Positions 1 through 8,174 of a stretch of DNA of 64,000 nucleotides are shown one piece after another. Every line of letters begins with the position of its first letter. Position 1 is the stretch's first letter. A program made the position numbers and the translations under genes. Under the pieces are notes generated by a model, which did not search any database, was not told where the DNA came from, and worked only from the letters and a program-made list of their open reading frames with translations. Source of the stretch: Xanthomonas campestris pv. phormiicola (GTDB taxonomy: Bacteria; Pseudomonadota; Gammaproteobacteria; Xanthomonadales; Xanthomonadaceae). The stretch spans positions 1,315,001 through 1,379,000 of the forward strand of contig CP102593.1 of NCBI GenBank assembly GCA_025666215.1. Reading direction: 5' to 3'.

Positions 1-69
1 GACCCGTCTCTATAGCAAGCCGGTGGCGCGACCGGAAACCTATTCTACTTCTCGGGGGAGAACGCATCC

Positions 70-2670
70 ATGCAAGACCATACTGTGATCCGCAAGCACC
101 GGCTTTCCGTGTTGTGTAACGCGTTGGCTGCCATCCTGATCACCGGAGCGGCCATCAACAGCGCCGCCGCGCAGCCGGATGCTAGCGTGACGCAATTCGA
201 AGTGCCGGCGCAGTCAGCTGGCACTGCGCTCAATGCCTTCGCTGCACAGGCCGACATCACCTTGGTGTTCTCGCCTGATGTTGTCTCAGGTATCGAAACG
301 ACCACCTTGGAGGGCCAGTACACCACCGAGGAAGGGCTTCGGCGCATGCTGGAGGGCACGGGTCTGACGTGGCAGAAAGCGCGCGACGGTGCGATCGCCA
401 TCAGCAAAGCGGTTGAGCGGGGGGGCGAACAAGCGGAAACGGGAGAGCAGACGCTGGAGACCATCACCGTGACGGGCACGCGCATCCGCGGCGGGGTGAG
501 CGCCTCGCCGACGATCACCATGGACGAGCGACAGTTCAAGGAGGAGGGCTTCACCGACCTGGGCGACGTGATCCGCAGCATTCCGCAGAACTTCCGCGGC
601 GGTCAAAATCCAGGTGTGAATTTGGGAGCTACAGCGGGCAGCTCAAATAACCGAAATGAGAGTGGAGGTTCATCATTGAACCTCCGAGGCCTCGGACCCG
701 ACGCCACTCTCACGTTGCTCAATGGACGTCGTCTGAGCTATGACTCGCTGAACCAAGCCATTGATATCAGTGCTATCCCCATCGAAGCCGTAGAGCGTAT
801 CGAAATCGTTCCGGACGGCGCATCGGCCATTTATGGTTCCGACGCGGTGGGCGGTGTCGCCAACGTCATCCTCAAGCGCGACTTTGACGGTGTGGTGGTG
901 GGGGCGTTGTACGGCGATTCTGCCGATGGTGGCTTGGAACGACATGACTACACCGTCACCGCCGGAGCGGCTTGGGAGTCCGGCGGTTTGATTGGAACCT
1001 TCAAGAAATCCAGTACGGATCCCATCTTCGCGGCTCAGCGTGCGTACACGCAGTCGATGGTAGATCCGTCAACGCTCTACAACGGGAGTAAGCTCAATAG
1101 CGGCCTGATCAGCGCCTACCAGCGTCTTGGCGAGCGTGTCGAGTTGAAGTTGGACGCGTTGAGGACAGTCAGGCAGGCGTCCTCTTCTAACCCCTATCCG
1201 ACTTACTACTTCGCTAATCATTCAGAATCAACGACGACACTACTGGCACCGGCTCTAGAAATATCGCTTCAAAGAGATTGGATGCTCGGGTTCGGCGCGT
1301 CACGTAGCCGTGGAGAGAATGTATTCCTTAACAATCTCGTCAGAAATGGCTCTGCCAGTCCGTCGTCAGCTGGCTGCTATTGCAATGACACGGTCACGTG
1401 GGAGATCGGATCGGAAGGGCCACTGGTTTCGTTTGGGTCGCGGGAAGTAAGGCTGGCGGTTGGCGTCGGCGGGCGCCGCGATGAGTATGCGAACAGGTCG
1501 TTCCTTTCGTCCTCGGACTTTGAAGGTGAGCAGCGAAACCGCTACGCGTATGCGGAGCTGTCTTGGCCTGTCATTGGATCAGATAATGCGCGACCTGGTG
1601 TGCAGAGGCTCGAGTTTAGTGTTGCTGGGCGTGCGGAGGACTACGACAGCTTTGGCCGAGTTACGACCCCGAAGCTTGGGGTGATCTACGATCCTGTCGA
1701 AGACATCACCCTCAAGGCGTCTTGGGGGCGCTCGTTCAAGGCACCGACGTTGAACCAACGGTTTTTTGGGAAGTACACATATCTCTGGCGGGCGAATCAA
1801 TTGGGATGCACCTCGTGTGCTGCTACAGACACGGTGTTGATGTCCTTTGGCGCCAACCAGGATCTTGAGCCAGAACGCGCTCGCACCTGGACGGTGTCTC
1901 TGGCTTTCCATCCCGAAACCCTACCTGACCTGAATACTGAGATCACCTATTTCTCCATCGACTACAGGCAACGGGTTGCTTACCCGTTCTCAAATATTCT
2001 GACTAGCCTGCGCAACCCCGCAGACTATTCTGAATTCATTAGCTACGATCCAACTCTTGACCAACAACAGCAACTAATCTCGACCTACAACGAGGCTTTC
2101 TATAATCAGACATCTACCACATACGATCCAAATCGGGTCATTGCGATAGTCTCCGCTCAATACACGAACGTCGCTCGGCAAAAAGCCAAGGGCCTAGATC
2201 TGACAGGGAGCTATCGATTCGATTTTGCTCCAGGTCAGTTGGCTGTTCGGGGTGGTGTGAGTTGGATAGACCTATCGCAGCAGAATCTTGCTGGGCAGGA
2301 TGCGTTTGATTTGTCCGGAAAAATCTACTTTCCGGCGAAGTTTAACGGTCGCCTCGGTGCTGTCTGGAGTCAGGCGGGGCTTAGTCTATCGGCGTTTGCC
2401 AATTATACTTCTGGTGTCACCAATAATGTCACGGCAGTCGCAGAGAACGGGGCTTCTTTCACGACCTTCGACACTACTGCGCGCTATGAGATCCAAGCAA
2501 ATAATAGGGCGTTGGCTGGTTTGGCATTTGAACTATCGGTCACCAACTTATTCAACCGTGCGCCGCCCACCATCACGCAACCGAATTCAAGATTTGCGCC
2601 ATTCGATTCGACGAACTATTCCGCAATCGGACGCTATGTGACGATGGCGATCAGCAAGACATGGCAATAA
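70..2670 (+). CDS. TonB-dependent receptor with N-terminal STN domain (lasso peptide locus)
   Basis: Outer-membrane TonB-dependent transporter, 866 aa. A Sec signal peptide (about residues 1-35, ending near AAAQ) is followed by a secretin/TonB N-terminal (STN) domain (about 40-115), a plug domain (about 130-270, with the typical LNLRGLG and VERIEIVPDGASAIYGSDAVGG motifs in separate stretches) and a 22-strand-type barrel ending in a terminal aromatic region (KTWQ). STN domains usually signal to a FecR/FecI pair; none is visible, but the gene starts 70 bases from the window edge, so upstream partners could be cut off. A purine-rich GGGGGAG lies 9 bases before the ATG. Its position beside the precursor and isopeptidase suggests it imports the lasso peptide, as proposed for astexin- and sphingonodin-type loci; substrate is inferred. 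Mid-gene GC is lower than in the flanks. Confidence 0.9.
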   Translation: MQDHTVIRKHRLSVLCNALAAILITGAAINSAAAQPDASVTQFEVPAQSAGTALNAFAAQADITLVFSPDVVSGIETTTLEGQYTTEEGLRRMLEGTGLTWQKARDGAIAISKAVERGGEQAETGEQTLETITVTGTRIRGGVSASPTITMDERQFKEEGFTDLGDVIRSIPQNFRGGQNPGVNLGATAGSSNNRNESGGSSLNLRGLGPDATLTLLNGRRLSYDSLNQAIDISAIPIEAVERIEIVPDGASAIYGSDAVGGVANVILKRDFDGVVVGALYGDSADGGLERHDYTVTAGAAWESGGLIGTFKKSSTDPIFAAQRAYTQSMVDPSTLYNGSKLNSGLISAYQRLGERVELKLDALRTVRQASSSNPYPTYYFANHSESTTTLLAPALEISLQRDWMLGFGASRSRGENVFLNNLVRNGSASPSSAGCYCNDTVTWEIGSEGPLVSFGSREVRLAVGVGGRRDEYANRSFLSSSDFEGEQRNRYAYAELSWPVIGSDNARPGVQRLEFSVAGRAEDYDSFGRVTTPKLGVIYDPVEDITLKASWGRSFKAPTLNQRFFGKYTYLWRANQLGCTSCAATDTVLMSFGANQDLEPERARTWTVSLAFHPETLPDLNTEITYFSIDYRQRVAYPFSNILTSLRNPADYSEFISYDPTLDQQQQLISTYNEAFYNQTSTTYDPNRVIAIVSAQYTNVARQKAKGLDLTGSYRFDFAPGQLAVRGGVSWIDLSQQNLAGQDAFDLSGKIYFPAKFNGRLGAVWSQAGLSLSAFANYTSGVTNNVTAVAENGASFTTFDTTARYEIQANNRALAGLAFELSVTNLFNRAPPTITQPNSRFAPFDSTNYSAIGRYVTMAISKTWQ

Positions 2671-2696
2671 GTGGGGGCTCGAACCGCCCCCACTTA
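2668..2696. terminator. Bidirectional hairpin between receptor and precursor genes
   Basis: TAAGTGGGGG (2668-2677) pairs perfectly with CCCCCACTTA (2687-2696) over a 9-base loop. It overlaps the receptor stop codon and sits 11 bases from the stop of the convergent precursor gene, as expected for a shared terminator. No long U-tract is present on either strand. Confidence 0.6.
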
Positions 2697-2706
2697 CAGG
2701 CAGCAA

Positions 2707-2847
2707 TCAGGGCATTGAGACAGGCTGGCCGGTATTCTCGAATATTTGTCCCGGGGCGCCTTTCGTCTCCTCAGAGACGGAGCCGAGTTCGATCGGTTCG
2801 AACTCGTCTTCCATCAATTCGCGGTGATCTTGTGCATTCATGTCCAT
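2707..2847 (-). CDS. Lasso peptide precursor (A protein)
   Basis: Encodes a 46-aa precursor. The ATG at 2847 is chosen because AAGGAG lies about 7 bases upstream; an ATG 6 bases earlier is too close to the Shine-Dalgarno sequence, and one 6 bases later is also possible. The leader (residues 1-29) contains FEPIELG, resembling the Y/F-x-P-x-L-x-x-G region bound by the RRE of B proteins, and ends in T28-K29, with the near-universal Thr at -2. The predicted core is GAPGQIFENTGQPVSMP (17 aa): Gly1 can form an isopeptide bond with Glu8, giving an 8-residue ring and a 9-residue tail. It is transcribed alone, divergently from the isopeptidase gene, and is separated from B and C by about 2.7 kb, which is unusual. 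Family assignment rests on core logic plus the flanking isopeptidase, B and C genes. Confidence 0.9.
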   Translation of the reverse strand: MDMNAQDHRELMEDEFEPIELGSVSEETKGAPGQIFENTGQPVSMP

Positions 2848-2922
2848 GATCATTCTCCTTAATGTTGCGTTGGGTGACGCCATGAAAGTCATGACCCAGG
2901 AAGCGTAGCTCCGATGCTCGGC

Positions 2923-2950
2923 TATAAGAAGCTTATAAGCCAAATATAAT
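2923..2950. promoter_or_regulatory. Divergent precursor/isopeptidase promoter with TATAAG-N3-CTTATA dyad
   Basis: TATAAG (2923-2928) and CTTATA (2932-2937) form a dyad with a 3-bp spacer. A further TATAAGCC starts at 2934. On the plus strand TATAAT (2945-2950) is a perfect -10 box for the isopeptidase gene; on the minus strand TATATT (2943-2948) can serve the precursor. The same arrangement recurs at 9620-9656 before the LicD-B-C operon, so this is the best candidate operator for the GntR regulator encoded at 9719. Confidence 0.6.
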
Positions 2951-2998
2951 TTACCTAATTTCGTTATCACTTTCCTCTTCGATCATCCAATTAAAGCC

Positions 2999-5584
2999 AT
3001 GGCCATCTACGGCATGTACGCGCGTGTCCTCTCCAGCATCCTCGCCATCTCTGCTTTCTCGCCAGCCATGGCTGCGGAGGGCACCCACCCCGTGTCGGCG
3101 GATGACGTGCTGGCCGTGGAAGGGCTCGGCGCGGCGATCAGCGATCCGAACGGGCGCTGGTTGGTCTTCGAGCGTCTGCGTCCCTACGATCAATCGGACG
3201 ACTTCAGTTTTCGCACCTATGCGGCGCAACATACCGGTCATCAGCTCTGGCGATACGATCCGAAAGCCAGCGCTACGCCGCAGTTGCTGCCGGGCCTCGA
3301 TCCTGCGCCGCACAGCTATCAGCAAGGGTTTTCTCCCTCCGGTCGCTTTCTCGCAGTCATGCAGTACCGGCTCGGTACGCTGTCGCTGGCGGCCTACGAT
3401 ATGGCAGCCGAGAAGGCGGTGAGGTTCGCGCGGACGCCGGCCTTCAGCCGGGATGGCGCGCACAACCCGGTCTGGGTCTCCGATGACATGCTCATTTACG
3501 CGGCGCTACCGGAGGGCGATGCACCCGAGCTGACGAGCGTGCGCGCCCATACGGGGCGAACCTTAGCCAAGGCCTGGGAGGCGGCCTGGCGCGGCGATAC
3601 CGTCACCGCGAGCGAAGTGCGTACTGTGGCTCAAGATCAGTCCGACCAACAGGAAGTAGGCAGCCTGTTGCTAGCCAATGCACGTACCGGCAAAGAAACG
3701 GTCATCGCCAACGGATTGTATGCCGACCTGCGGGTCTCCCCGGATCGGCGGTTAGTGGCGGCGCTTGCGGTCTCCAAGCCACGCCGGACCGATCCCAATG
3801 CACCCGTGACGGACGATCCGCGCCGCTACCGCCTGACCGTCTTCGATGTGGCGAGCGGCCGCGCGCGGTGTCTGGCTCCGGAACTGGACTTCTTCCCCTA
3901 CACGATCGCCTGGTCGCCGGAAGGGACACGCCTTGCGGCATACGGGTGGCGGCCTGGTGAAGGCCCGCGCACGGGCAGGTTTTACGTGATCGACGTGCGA
4001 ACGGGCATCACCGTGCGCTATGACCACGTTGGTCTTGATCTGGCATCGGAGCGGGAGCGCGGCTGGCTGCAACGCCCGGAACGGGTGAGCTTTCTCGGAG
4101 ATGGCTTGGCCGTGTTTGCCCGGCGTATTCCCGCGTCGGAGAGCCAGGCGCCGCGGCTCACTTACCGCGATGTGCGTCCGGTCGGTCTGTCCAAGCCCGA
4201 TTGGTACCGTCTGTCCGCGGACGGTACGTCCAGGAACCTGACCGATGGTCTTGCTGACGTGTCGGGCGTGCCGGTGCACGCGGGGCTCGATCATCTGACG
4301 GTCGTGGCGGCCGATGGCGTGTATCGCCTTGGTGCAGATGGCGAGCGCCGCCGCCTCACGCCTGAACTGCCGGGGCGCTTTCGCTTCCTGCCCTCCGGGA
4401 CTTTCTCGACGCGCAGCTTGGTTGCCCGCCCGGAGTTCAGCGACGAGGCCTTGTTTGACGTCAGTGGGCCCGGCCCGGCGAAGATCGTCATGGTTGACCT
4501 GCGCGACAACCGCCAAGCCCGCACGGTCGTGGTGGACGCGCCGGCAGCCGATGCCACGCCGCTGGCGGGATCGTTGGCGTCCAGCACAATGCTCTTCCGT
4601 GCCGACGAGGGGCAGGGGTCACGGCTGCTCGTGACGACAGGTGGCAGTGGCACAGCGCCGCGCGAGATCGCACGGATCAATGCCCATCTGGCCGAGGTCG
4701 ATCTGGGGACCTGGAAAACCGTGTCCTATCAGGTCGCCGATCCGCTGGGGAACGGCCCCGCGCAGACGATCGAGAGCTGCGTGTTGCTTCCGCCTGGCAA
4801 TGGTGGTGCGCGGCAGCTGCCCACGATTATCGAGGTGTATCCCAACGCCGTCCCACGCTGCGGCCCCAGTGATGCGCGATTGGACGCGCCGAGCATCGAT
4901 TCCCCCTACATTTGGGCCGGAAAGGGCTACGCCTATGCACGCCTGGCTCTGCCACGGCAGTTGCTCCGGACGGACGCTGGCCCAATCGCAGGGATGCCTA
5001 GCGCGGTCGAAGCCGGCGTGCAGGCGTTGGTGGCCGCCGGGGTCTCCGACCCGGCGCGGATGGCGCTGTTCGGATATAGTCAGGGCGGTGTGTCGGCGCT
5101 GTACGTGTCTGCATATTCCCATCGGTTCAAGGCGGTCATCGCCGTGAACAGTTGGGCCGATCTCTTCAGTCATTACTTCGGAGCGAATGGGGTCTACTCG
5201 TCAGTTTACGGGAGCTATTTCGGCGATTTCGGAAGGTACGACAGCATCGCCGGAAACGACTTCGGTATTGGCAAAACGCCGTTCGATGACCCGGACATCT
5301 ACATCCGCAACAGTCCCGTTTTCCTCGCGCCGCGGATCGATGCGCCTGTACTGCTGTTCCATACCGACATGGACAGCTTTTCCATGTCGCAGTTCGATGA
5401 GATGTATGCCGCGCTCAGCCGCGCCGGGAAAGACGCGCGCTATGTGCGGTATTGGGGTGAGGGGCATGCCCCTTCTTCTCCGGCGAACATGCGCGATCTG
5501 TGGGAGCGTATGGACGCGTTCTTGAGTGAGAAGGGCGTCAAACCGAACGCTGTCGACCGGCCAGGCCAGGTACCGGATTTGTAG
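2999..5584 (+). CDS. Lasso peptide isopeptidase, prolyl-oligopeptidase family (E protein)
   Basis: Serine hydrolase of 861 aa expected to linearise the imported lasso peptide by cutting its isopeptide bond (AtxE2-type). A signal peptide (about 1-26, ending AMA-A) predicts periplasmic export. A beta-propeller-like N-terminal region of about 600 residues precedes an alpha/beta-hydrolase domain. The nucleophile elbow is GYSQGG (about residue 690), the acid probably lies in the HTDMDSF segment and the histidine in GEGHAPSSP near the C-terminus. It is longer than typical AtxE2 proteins (about 700 aa). No strong Shine-Dalgarno sequence precedes the ATG at 2999; an in-frame ATG at 3014 is an alternative. 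It is divergent from the precursor across the dyad promoter. Confidence 0.88.
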   Translation: MAIYGMYARVLSSILAISAFSPAMAAEGTHPVSADDVLAVEGLGAAISDPNGRWLVFERLRPYDQSDDFSFRTYAAQHTGHQLWRYDPKASATPQLLPGLDPAPHSYQQGFSPSGRFLAVMQYRLGTLSLAAYDMAAEKAVRFARTPAFSRDGAHNPVWVSDDMLIYAALPEGDAPELTSVRAHTGRTLAKAWEAAWRGDTVTASEVRTVAQDQSDQQEVGSLLLANARTGKETVIANGLYADLRVSPDRRLVAALAVSKPRRTDPNAPVTDDPRRYRLTVFDVASGRARCLAPELDFFPYTIAWSPEGTRLAAYGWRPGEGPRTGRFYVIDVRTGITVRYDHVGLDLASERERGWLQRPERVSFLGDGLAVFARRIPASESQAPRLTYRDVRPVGLSKPDWYRLSADGTSRNLTDGLADVSGVPVHAGLDHLTVVAADGVYRLGADGERRRLTPELPGRFRFLPSGTFSTRSLVARPEFSDEALFDVSGPGPAKIVMVDLRDNRQARTVVVDAPAADATPLAGSLASSTMLFRADEGQGSRLLVTTGGSGTAPREIARINAHLAEVDLGTWKTVSYQVADPLGNGPAQTIESCVLLPPGNGGARQLPTIIEVYPNAVPRCGPSDARLDAPSIDSPYIWAGKGYAYARLALPRQLLRTDAGPIAGMPSAVEAGVQALVAAGVSDPARMALFGYSQGGVSALYVSAYSHRFKAVIAVNSWADLFSHYFGANGVYSSVYGSYFGDFGRYDSIAGNDFGIGKTPFDDPDIYIRNSPVFLAPRIDAPVLLFHTDMDSFSMSQFDEMYAALSRAGKDARYVRYWGEGHAPSSPANMRDLWERMDAFLSEKGVKPNAVDRPGQVPDL

Positions 5585-5592
5585 AAGTTGGC

Positions 5593-5618
5593 ATCGCGGC
5601 CGGTGATGCAGCCGCGAT
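5593..5618. terminator. Hairpin between convergent isopeptidase and C genes
   Basis: ATCGCGGC (5593-5600) pairs with GCCGCGAT (5611-5618) over a 10-base loop, between the isopeptidase stop (5584) and the C gene stop (5620). No U-tract follows on either strand, so it may act as a weak or Rho-assisted terminator. Confidence 0.5.
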
Positions 5619-5619
5619 C

Positions 5620-7458
5620 TCATGCGGCCTTGGAGCTGCCGTTGCTGATCCGCTTCCAGGTCTGCAGCCAAGCTTCAATGGCGTAATACGGCAACATCAT
5701 GAATCCGAATTTCTGGACCTTGTAGTCGTTGCGCGCAACAAAGGCCTGGACCTCTTGCCGTGAGATCATGCCGCGCGCGGCGAGTTCGCCTTCGGCCAGC
5801 GCCTGCAACAATTGCTGACTGTTCGCCTTGATGTGTTCAGCGAAGAATTTTGTCGACTCGCCTTTCGACGTGCGCAGGCGAATCTGCTCGGAGAGCATGC
5901 CAGTGAAGGCGGTTCTTGCCAGCCCCCGGCTGCGCCCGTTGGCGCACAGCAGGTAGGTGGGCAGGCGCAGCGACAACTCGATCAGCGGCTGTGAGATCAA
6001 CGGGTGGATCATTTCCTTTGGGCCGTAGTGATCCAGCGACTCCCGGACCTGGTACAGGTGTACCAGATAGCTGATCTGATCGAACTTGGCGGGCGGCACG
6101 CCACGGGCCTGTCGCGTCCACACCGGCATGCAGTCTTCGGCGACCAGGGTGTCAAAGGCGCGCTGGTTGACGCCGGTGCGACGTTTCTCGATGTCTTGAA
6201 CCACGGCGCTGCGATGCGTTTTGCCGAACCGATAGGGCAAGGTGTCCCGCAGCACATGCCAGATCGAAGTCTGCGAAAGCCTGGCGGAGCGGAGAAGCTC
6301 AGCCGGCGCATCCAGGCCCAAGGGATGATGCGCGAGATAGTCGGCGAATCCCAAGGTGCTTCTGCTGTGTAGGAACAGGTGGTCGCCCCCTTGTCCGGTG
6401 AACAGCGCCCTGCCGACATCGGTATTGGCAGCCAGGCGCGATGCTAGTTCCTGCCCAAGAAACTGGCGGTATGGGCGTGCGGTTGGCGGGTGCTCATGGA
6501 CGCCGGGGAGTGGCCGGGTGGGTTCCTCCAGCACCTCGATCAGCGTGTGCCCGGTGTGCTCGGCGATAATGCGCGCGTATCGGCGTTCGGTCGCGTCTGC
6601 AGCGCCCATGACGAAGTGGACGGCATTGACCTTGGCCGGATCTGTGGTCTTGGCCAGGCAGGCCAGCACGATGGAGGAGTCCAGGCCGCCGGAGAGATTA
6701 ACGGTTATCTTCTCGAAGGATTCGCCCCAGGTGCCGACGACGGCCTGCGTGGTCTCCCGCAGTTCGGCGGCCGCATCCTTGAGGGAGGGGGCATGGACGT
6801 CCAGGGCGATCTGCCTGGGATCCCAGATCAAGTCCGTGGTCGGTGCCGCGCCGGAGATCCGCAACCGCTCCCCACCGAGCAGTTCTCTGACCTCGTTGAG
6901 GCCGGTTTCACCGTGCTGGATCTTGTCGTAGGCCAGCACCCTGGAAATGAAGCGCTCGTTGATGGTGAACGCGCCCATGTCCAGGAAAGGGCACTTTTCC
7001 AGATGCGAGAAGACCAGCGTCAGGCCTTGCTGTTGGGTGTAGAAGCACGGGATCGAGGAGGTCGGGTCTGCGATGACGAAGGTGTCGTTGCCGCAATTTA
7101 GGAAGGCGACGTAGCTGCCCCAGTAGTCCTTGACGATCGAGCGGCATTGCGAGGCGAGTAGCCGCTTTGTATCAACTTCACCCAGGCGGGTCAGTACGGC
7201 CCGGGAGCCGGACAGGCTGGCGGATGTGTCGAACAGGGTGCCGAAGACAGCCCCCACGGCGCGACCTTCGTTGTCATTGAGGGCAAGGAGCGTCTCCCCG
7301 CCCTGAAATGCATCCAGTGCATACAGTGCAAAGCCTTGCCCCACCAGGCGGTGGACGGACTCGCCGAGGGCGGCGCGGACCTGGACCGCCAGCCGCGTGG
7401 CCGCCGCTGCCGCGCGTGGGTCTGCCTGGTTCCAGAGCATGGCGAAGAATGCGTGCAT
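5620..7458 (-). CDS. Lasso peptide macrolactam synthetase, asparagine-synthetase-like (C protein)
   Basis: Predicted to adenylate the side chain of core Glu8 and close the macrolactam with the alpha-amine of Gly1. The 612-aa protein has a degenerate N-terminal glutaminase-like domain lacking the catalytic N-terminal Cys, followed by an asparagine-synthetase domain with the PP-loop SGGLDSS (about residue 255) and TGQGGDHLF (about 350). This matches lasso cyclases, which use the peptide amine and not glutamine-derived ammonia. It lies 14 bases downstream of the B gene in the LicD-B-C operon. Confidence 0.9.
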   Translation of the reverse strand: MHAFFAMLWNQADPRAAAAATRLAVQVRAALGESVHRLVGQGFALYALDAFQGGETLLALNDNEGRAVGAVFGTLFDTSASLSGSRAVLTRLGEVDTKRLLASQCRSIVKDYWGSYVAFLNCGNDTFVIADPTSSIPCFYTQQQGLTLVFSHLEKCPFLDMGAFTINERFISRVLAYDKIQHGETGLNEVRELLGGERLRISGAAPTTDLIWDPRQIALDVHAPSLKDAAAELRETTQAVVGTWGESFEKITVNLSGGLDSSIVLACLAKTTDPAKVNAVHFVMGAADATERRYARIIAEHTGHTLIEVLEEPTRPLPGVHEHPPTARPYRQFLGQELASRLAANTDVGRALFTGQGGDHLFLHSRSTLGFADYLAHHPLGLDAPAELLRSARLSQTSIWHVLRDTLPYRFGKTHRSAVVQDIEKRRTGVNQRAFDTLVAEDCMPVWTRQARGVPPAKFDQISYLVHLYQVRESLDHYGPKEMIHPLISQPLIELSLRLPTYLLCANGRSRGLARTAFTGMLSEQIRLRTSKGESTKFFAEHIKANSQQLLQALAEGELAARGMISRQEVQAFVARNDYKVQKFGFMMLPYYAIEAWLQTWKRISNGSSKAA

Positions 7459-7472
7459 GGCGATCTGCCTTC

Positions 7473-8174
7473 CTAAGCCAACATGATGGGTTTGAATGCG
7501 AGCGTCTTGTCGTAGTCCTCATTGAGGACCACGTGATCGAACTCCACCCAGCAATGCGCAGAAAATGGCACCAACCGGACTGCAAAGACCCAATCGGCCG
7601 ACAGGCCGAAGCGGGACAGGTACTTGACCAGGAACAGGCTGGTGAAGAAGCAGGCATCGTACGAGGTGTAGAAGAACGGGGTCAGGCCATGGAACCGCTC
7701 GGTGAGTTCGATCGCGCGTTTGCGCAAGTCCGCACGCGCATCCGGAAGCCCTGATTTCCAGTGCTTGACTGCCTGGAGCGTCCGGCTCACGTCCGTCTTG
7801 TTGTGCCGGTGCGATAGGCAGCTCGCCATGTAGGTCATGAAGAACCTTGGTGCGTCCTTGACCGAGGCCGAAGGCGGGACATCAGCCCCGCGCATGAAGA
7901 CGGAGTATTCCGGAGTCTGGTAGTGGATCTCCTCGATGGGCTTTCCGCCCTCGCTTTGGGTTCTGACGAGCCCGCTTTGCGTGAGCCGGTCTGAGAATTT
8001 CAGGGCGTTGGTCGAGAGCGTGCTTGCGTTCCCTGATTGGCGTATCTCCGAGAACCACTCTGCCTGGGCACCCGTAAGCGTGAGGTACTTGTCCTTGGCC
8101 GAATCCAGGAACAGGTAGGTGCCGTCGATTTCGCGGAAGAAGACGTTGTGGTCTAGATATAGGCGTTCAGACAT
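7473..8174 (-). CDS. Lasso peptide leader peptidase with fused RRE domain (B protein)
   Basis: A 233-aa maturation protease that recognises the leader and cuts after K29. The N-terminal ~80 residues are PqqD/RRE-like (beta strands with YLFLDSAKDKYLTLTG). The C-terminal ~140 residues are transglutaminase-like: a catalytic Cys in YDACFFTSLFLVKYL (about residue 175), His in AHCWVEF (about 210) and an acidic residue in VVLNEDYD. The one-piece B protein with fused RRE is the usual proteobacterial form, in contrast to the split B1/B2 of Gram-positives. Its start overlaps the 3' end of the upstream LicD-like gene by 22 bases, suggesting translational coupling. Confidence 0.9.
   Translation of the reverse strand: MSERLYLDHNVFFREIDGTYLFLDSAKDKYLTLTGAQAEWFSEIRQSGNASTLSTNALKFSDRLTQSGLVRTQSEGGKPIEEIHYQTPEYSVFMRGADVPPSASVKDAPRFFMTYMASCLSHRHNKTDVSRTLQAVKHWKSGLPDARADLRKRAIELTERFHGLTPFFYTSYDACFFTSLFLVKYLSRFGLSADWVFAVRLVPFSAHCWVEFDHVVLNEDYDKTLAFKPIMLA

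Noticed and set aside
1..69. Possible FecI/FecR partner for the STN-type receptor
   Set aside because: Only 69 bases precede the receptor start and no coding signal can be judged there; partners may exist outside the window.
5599..7458. Possibility that the SGGLDSS protein is a housekeeping asparagine synthetase
   Set aside because: It lacks the N-terminal catalytic Cys needed for glutamine use and is operonic with the RRE-protease B gene, so the lasso cyclase assignment is better.
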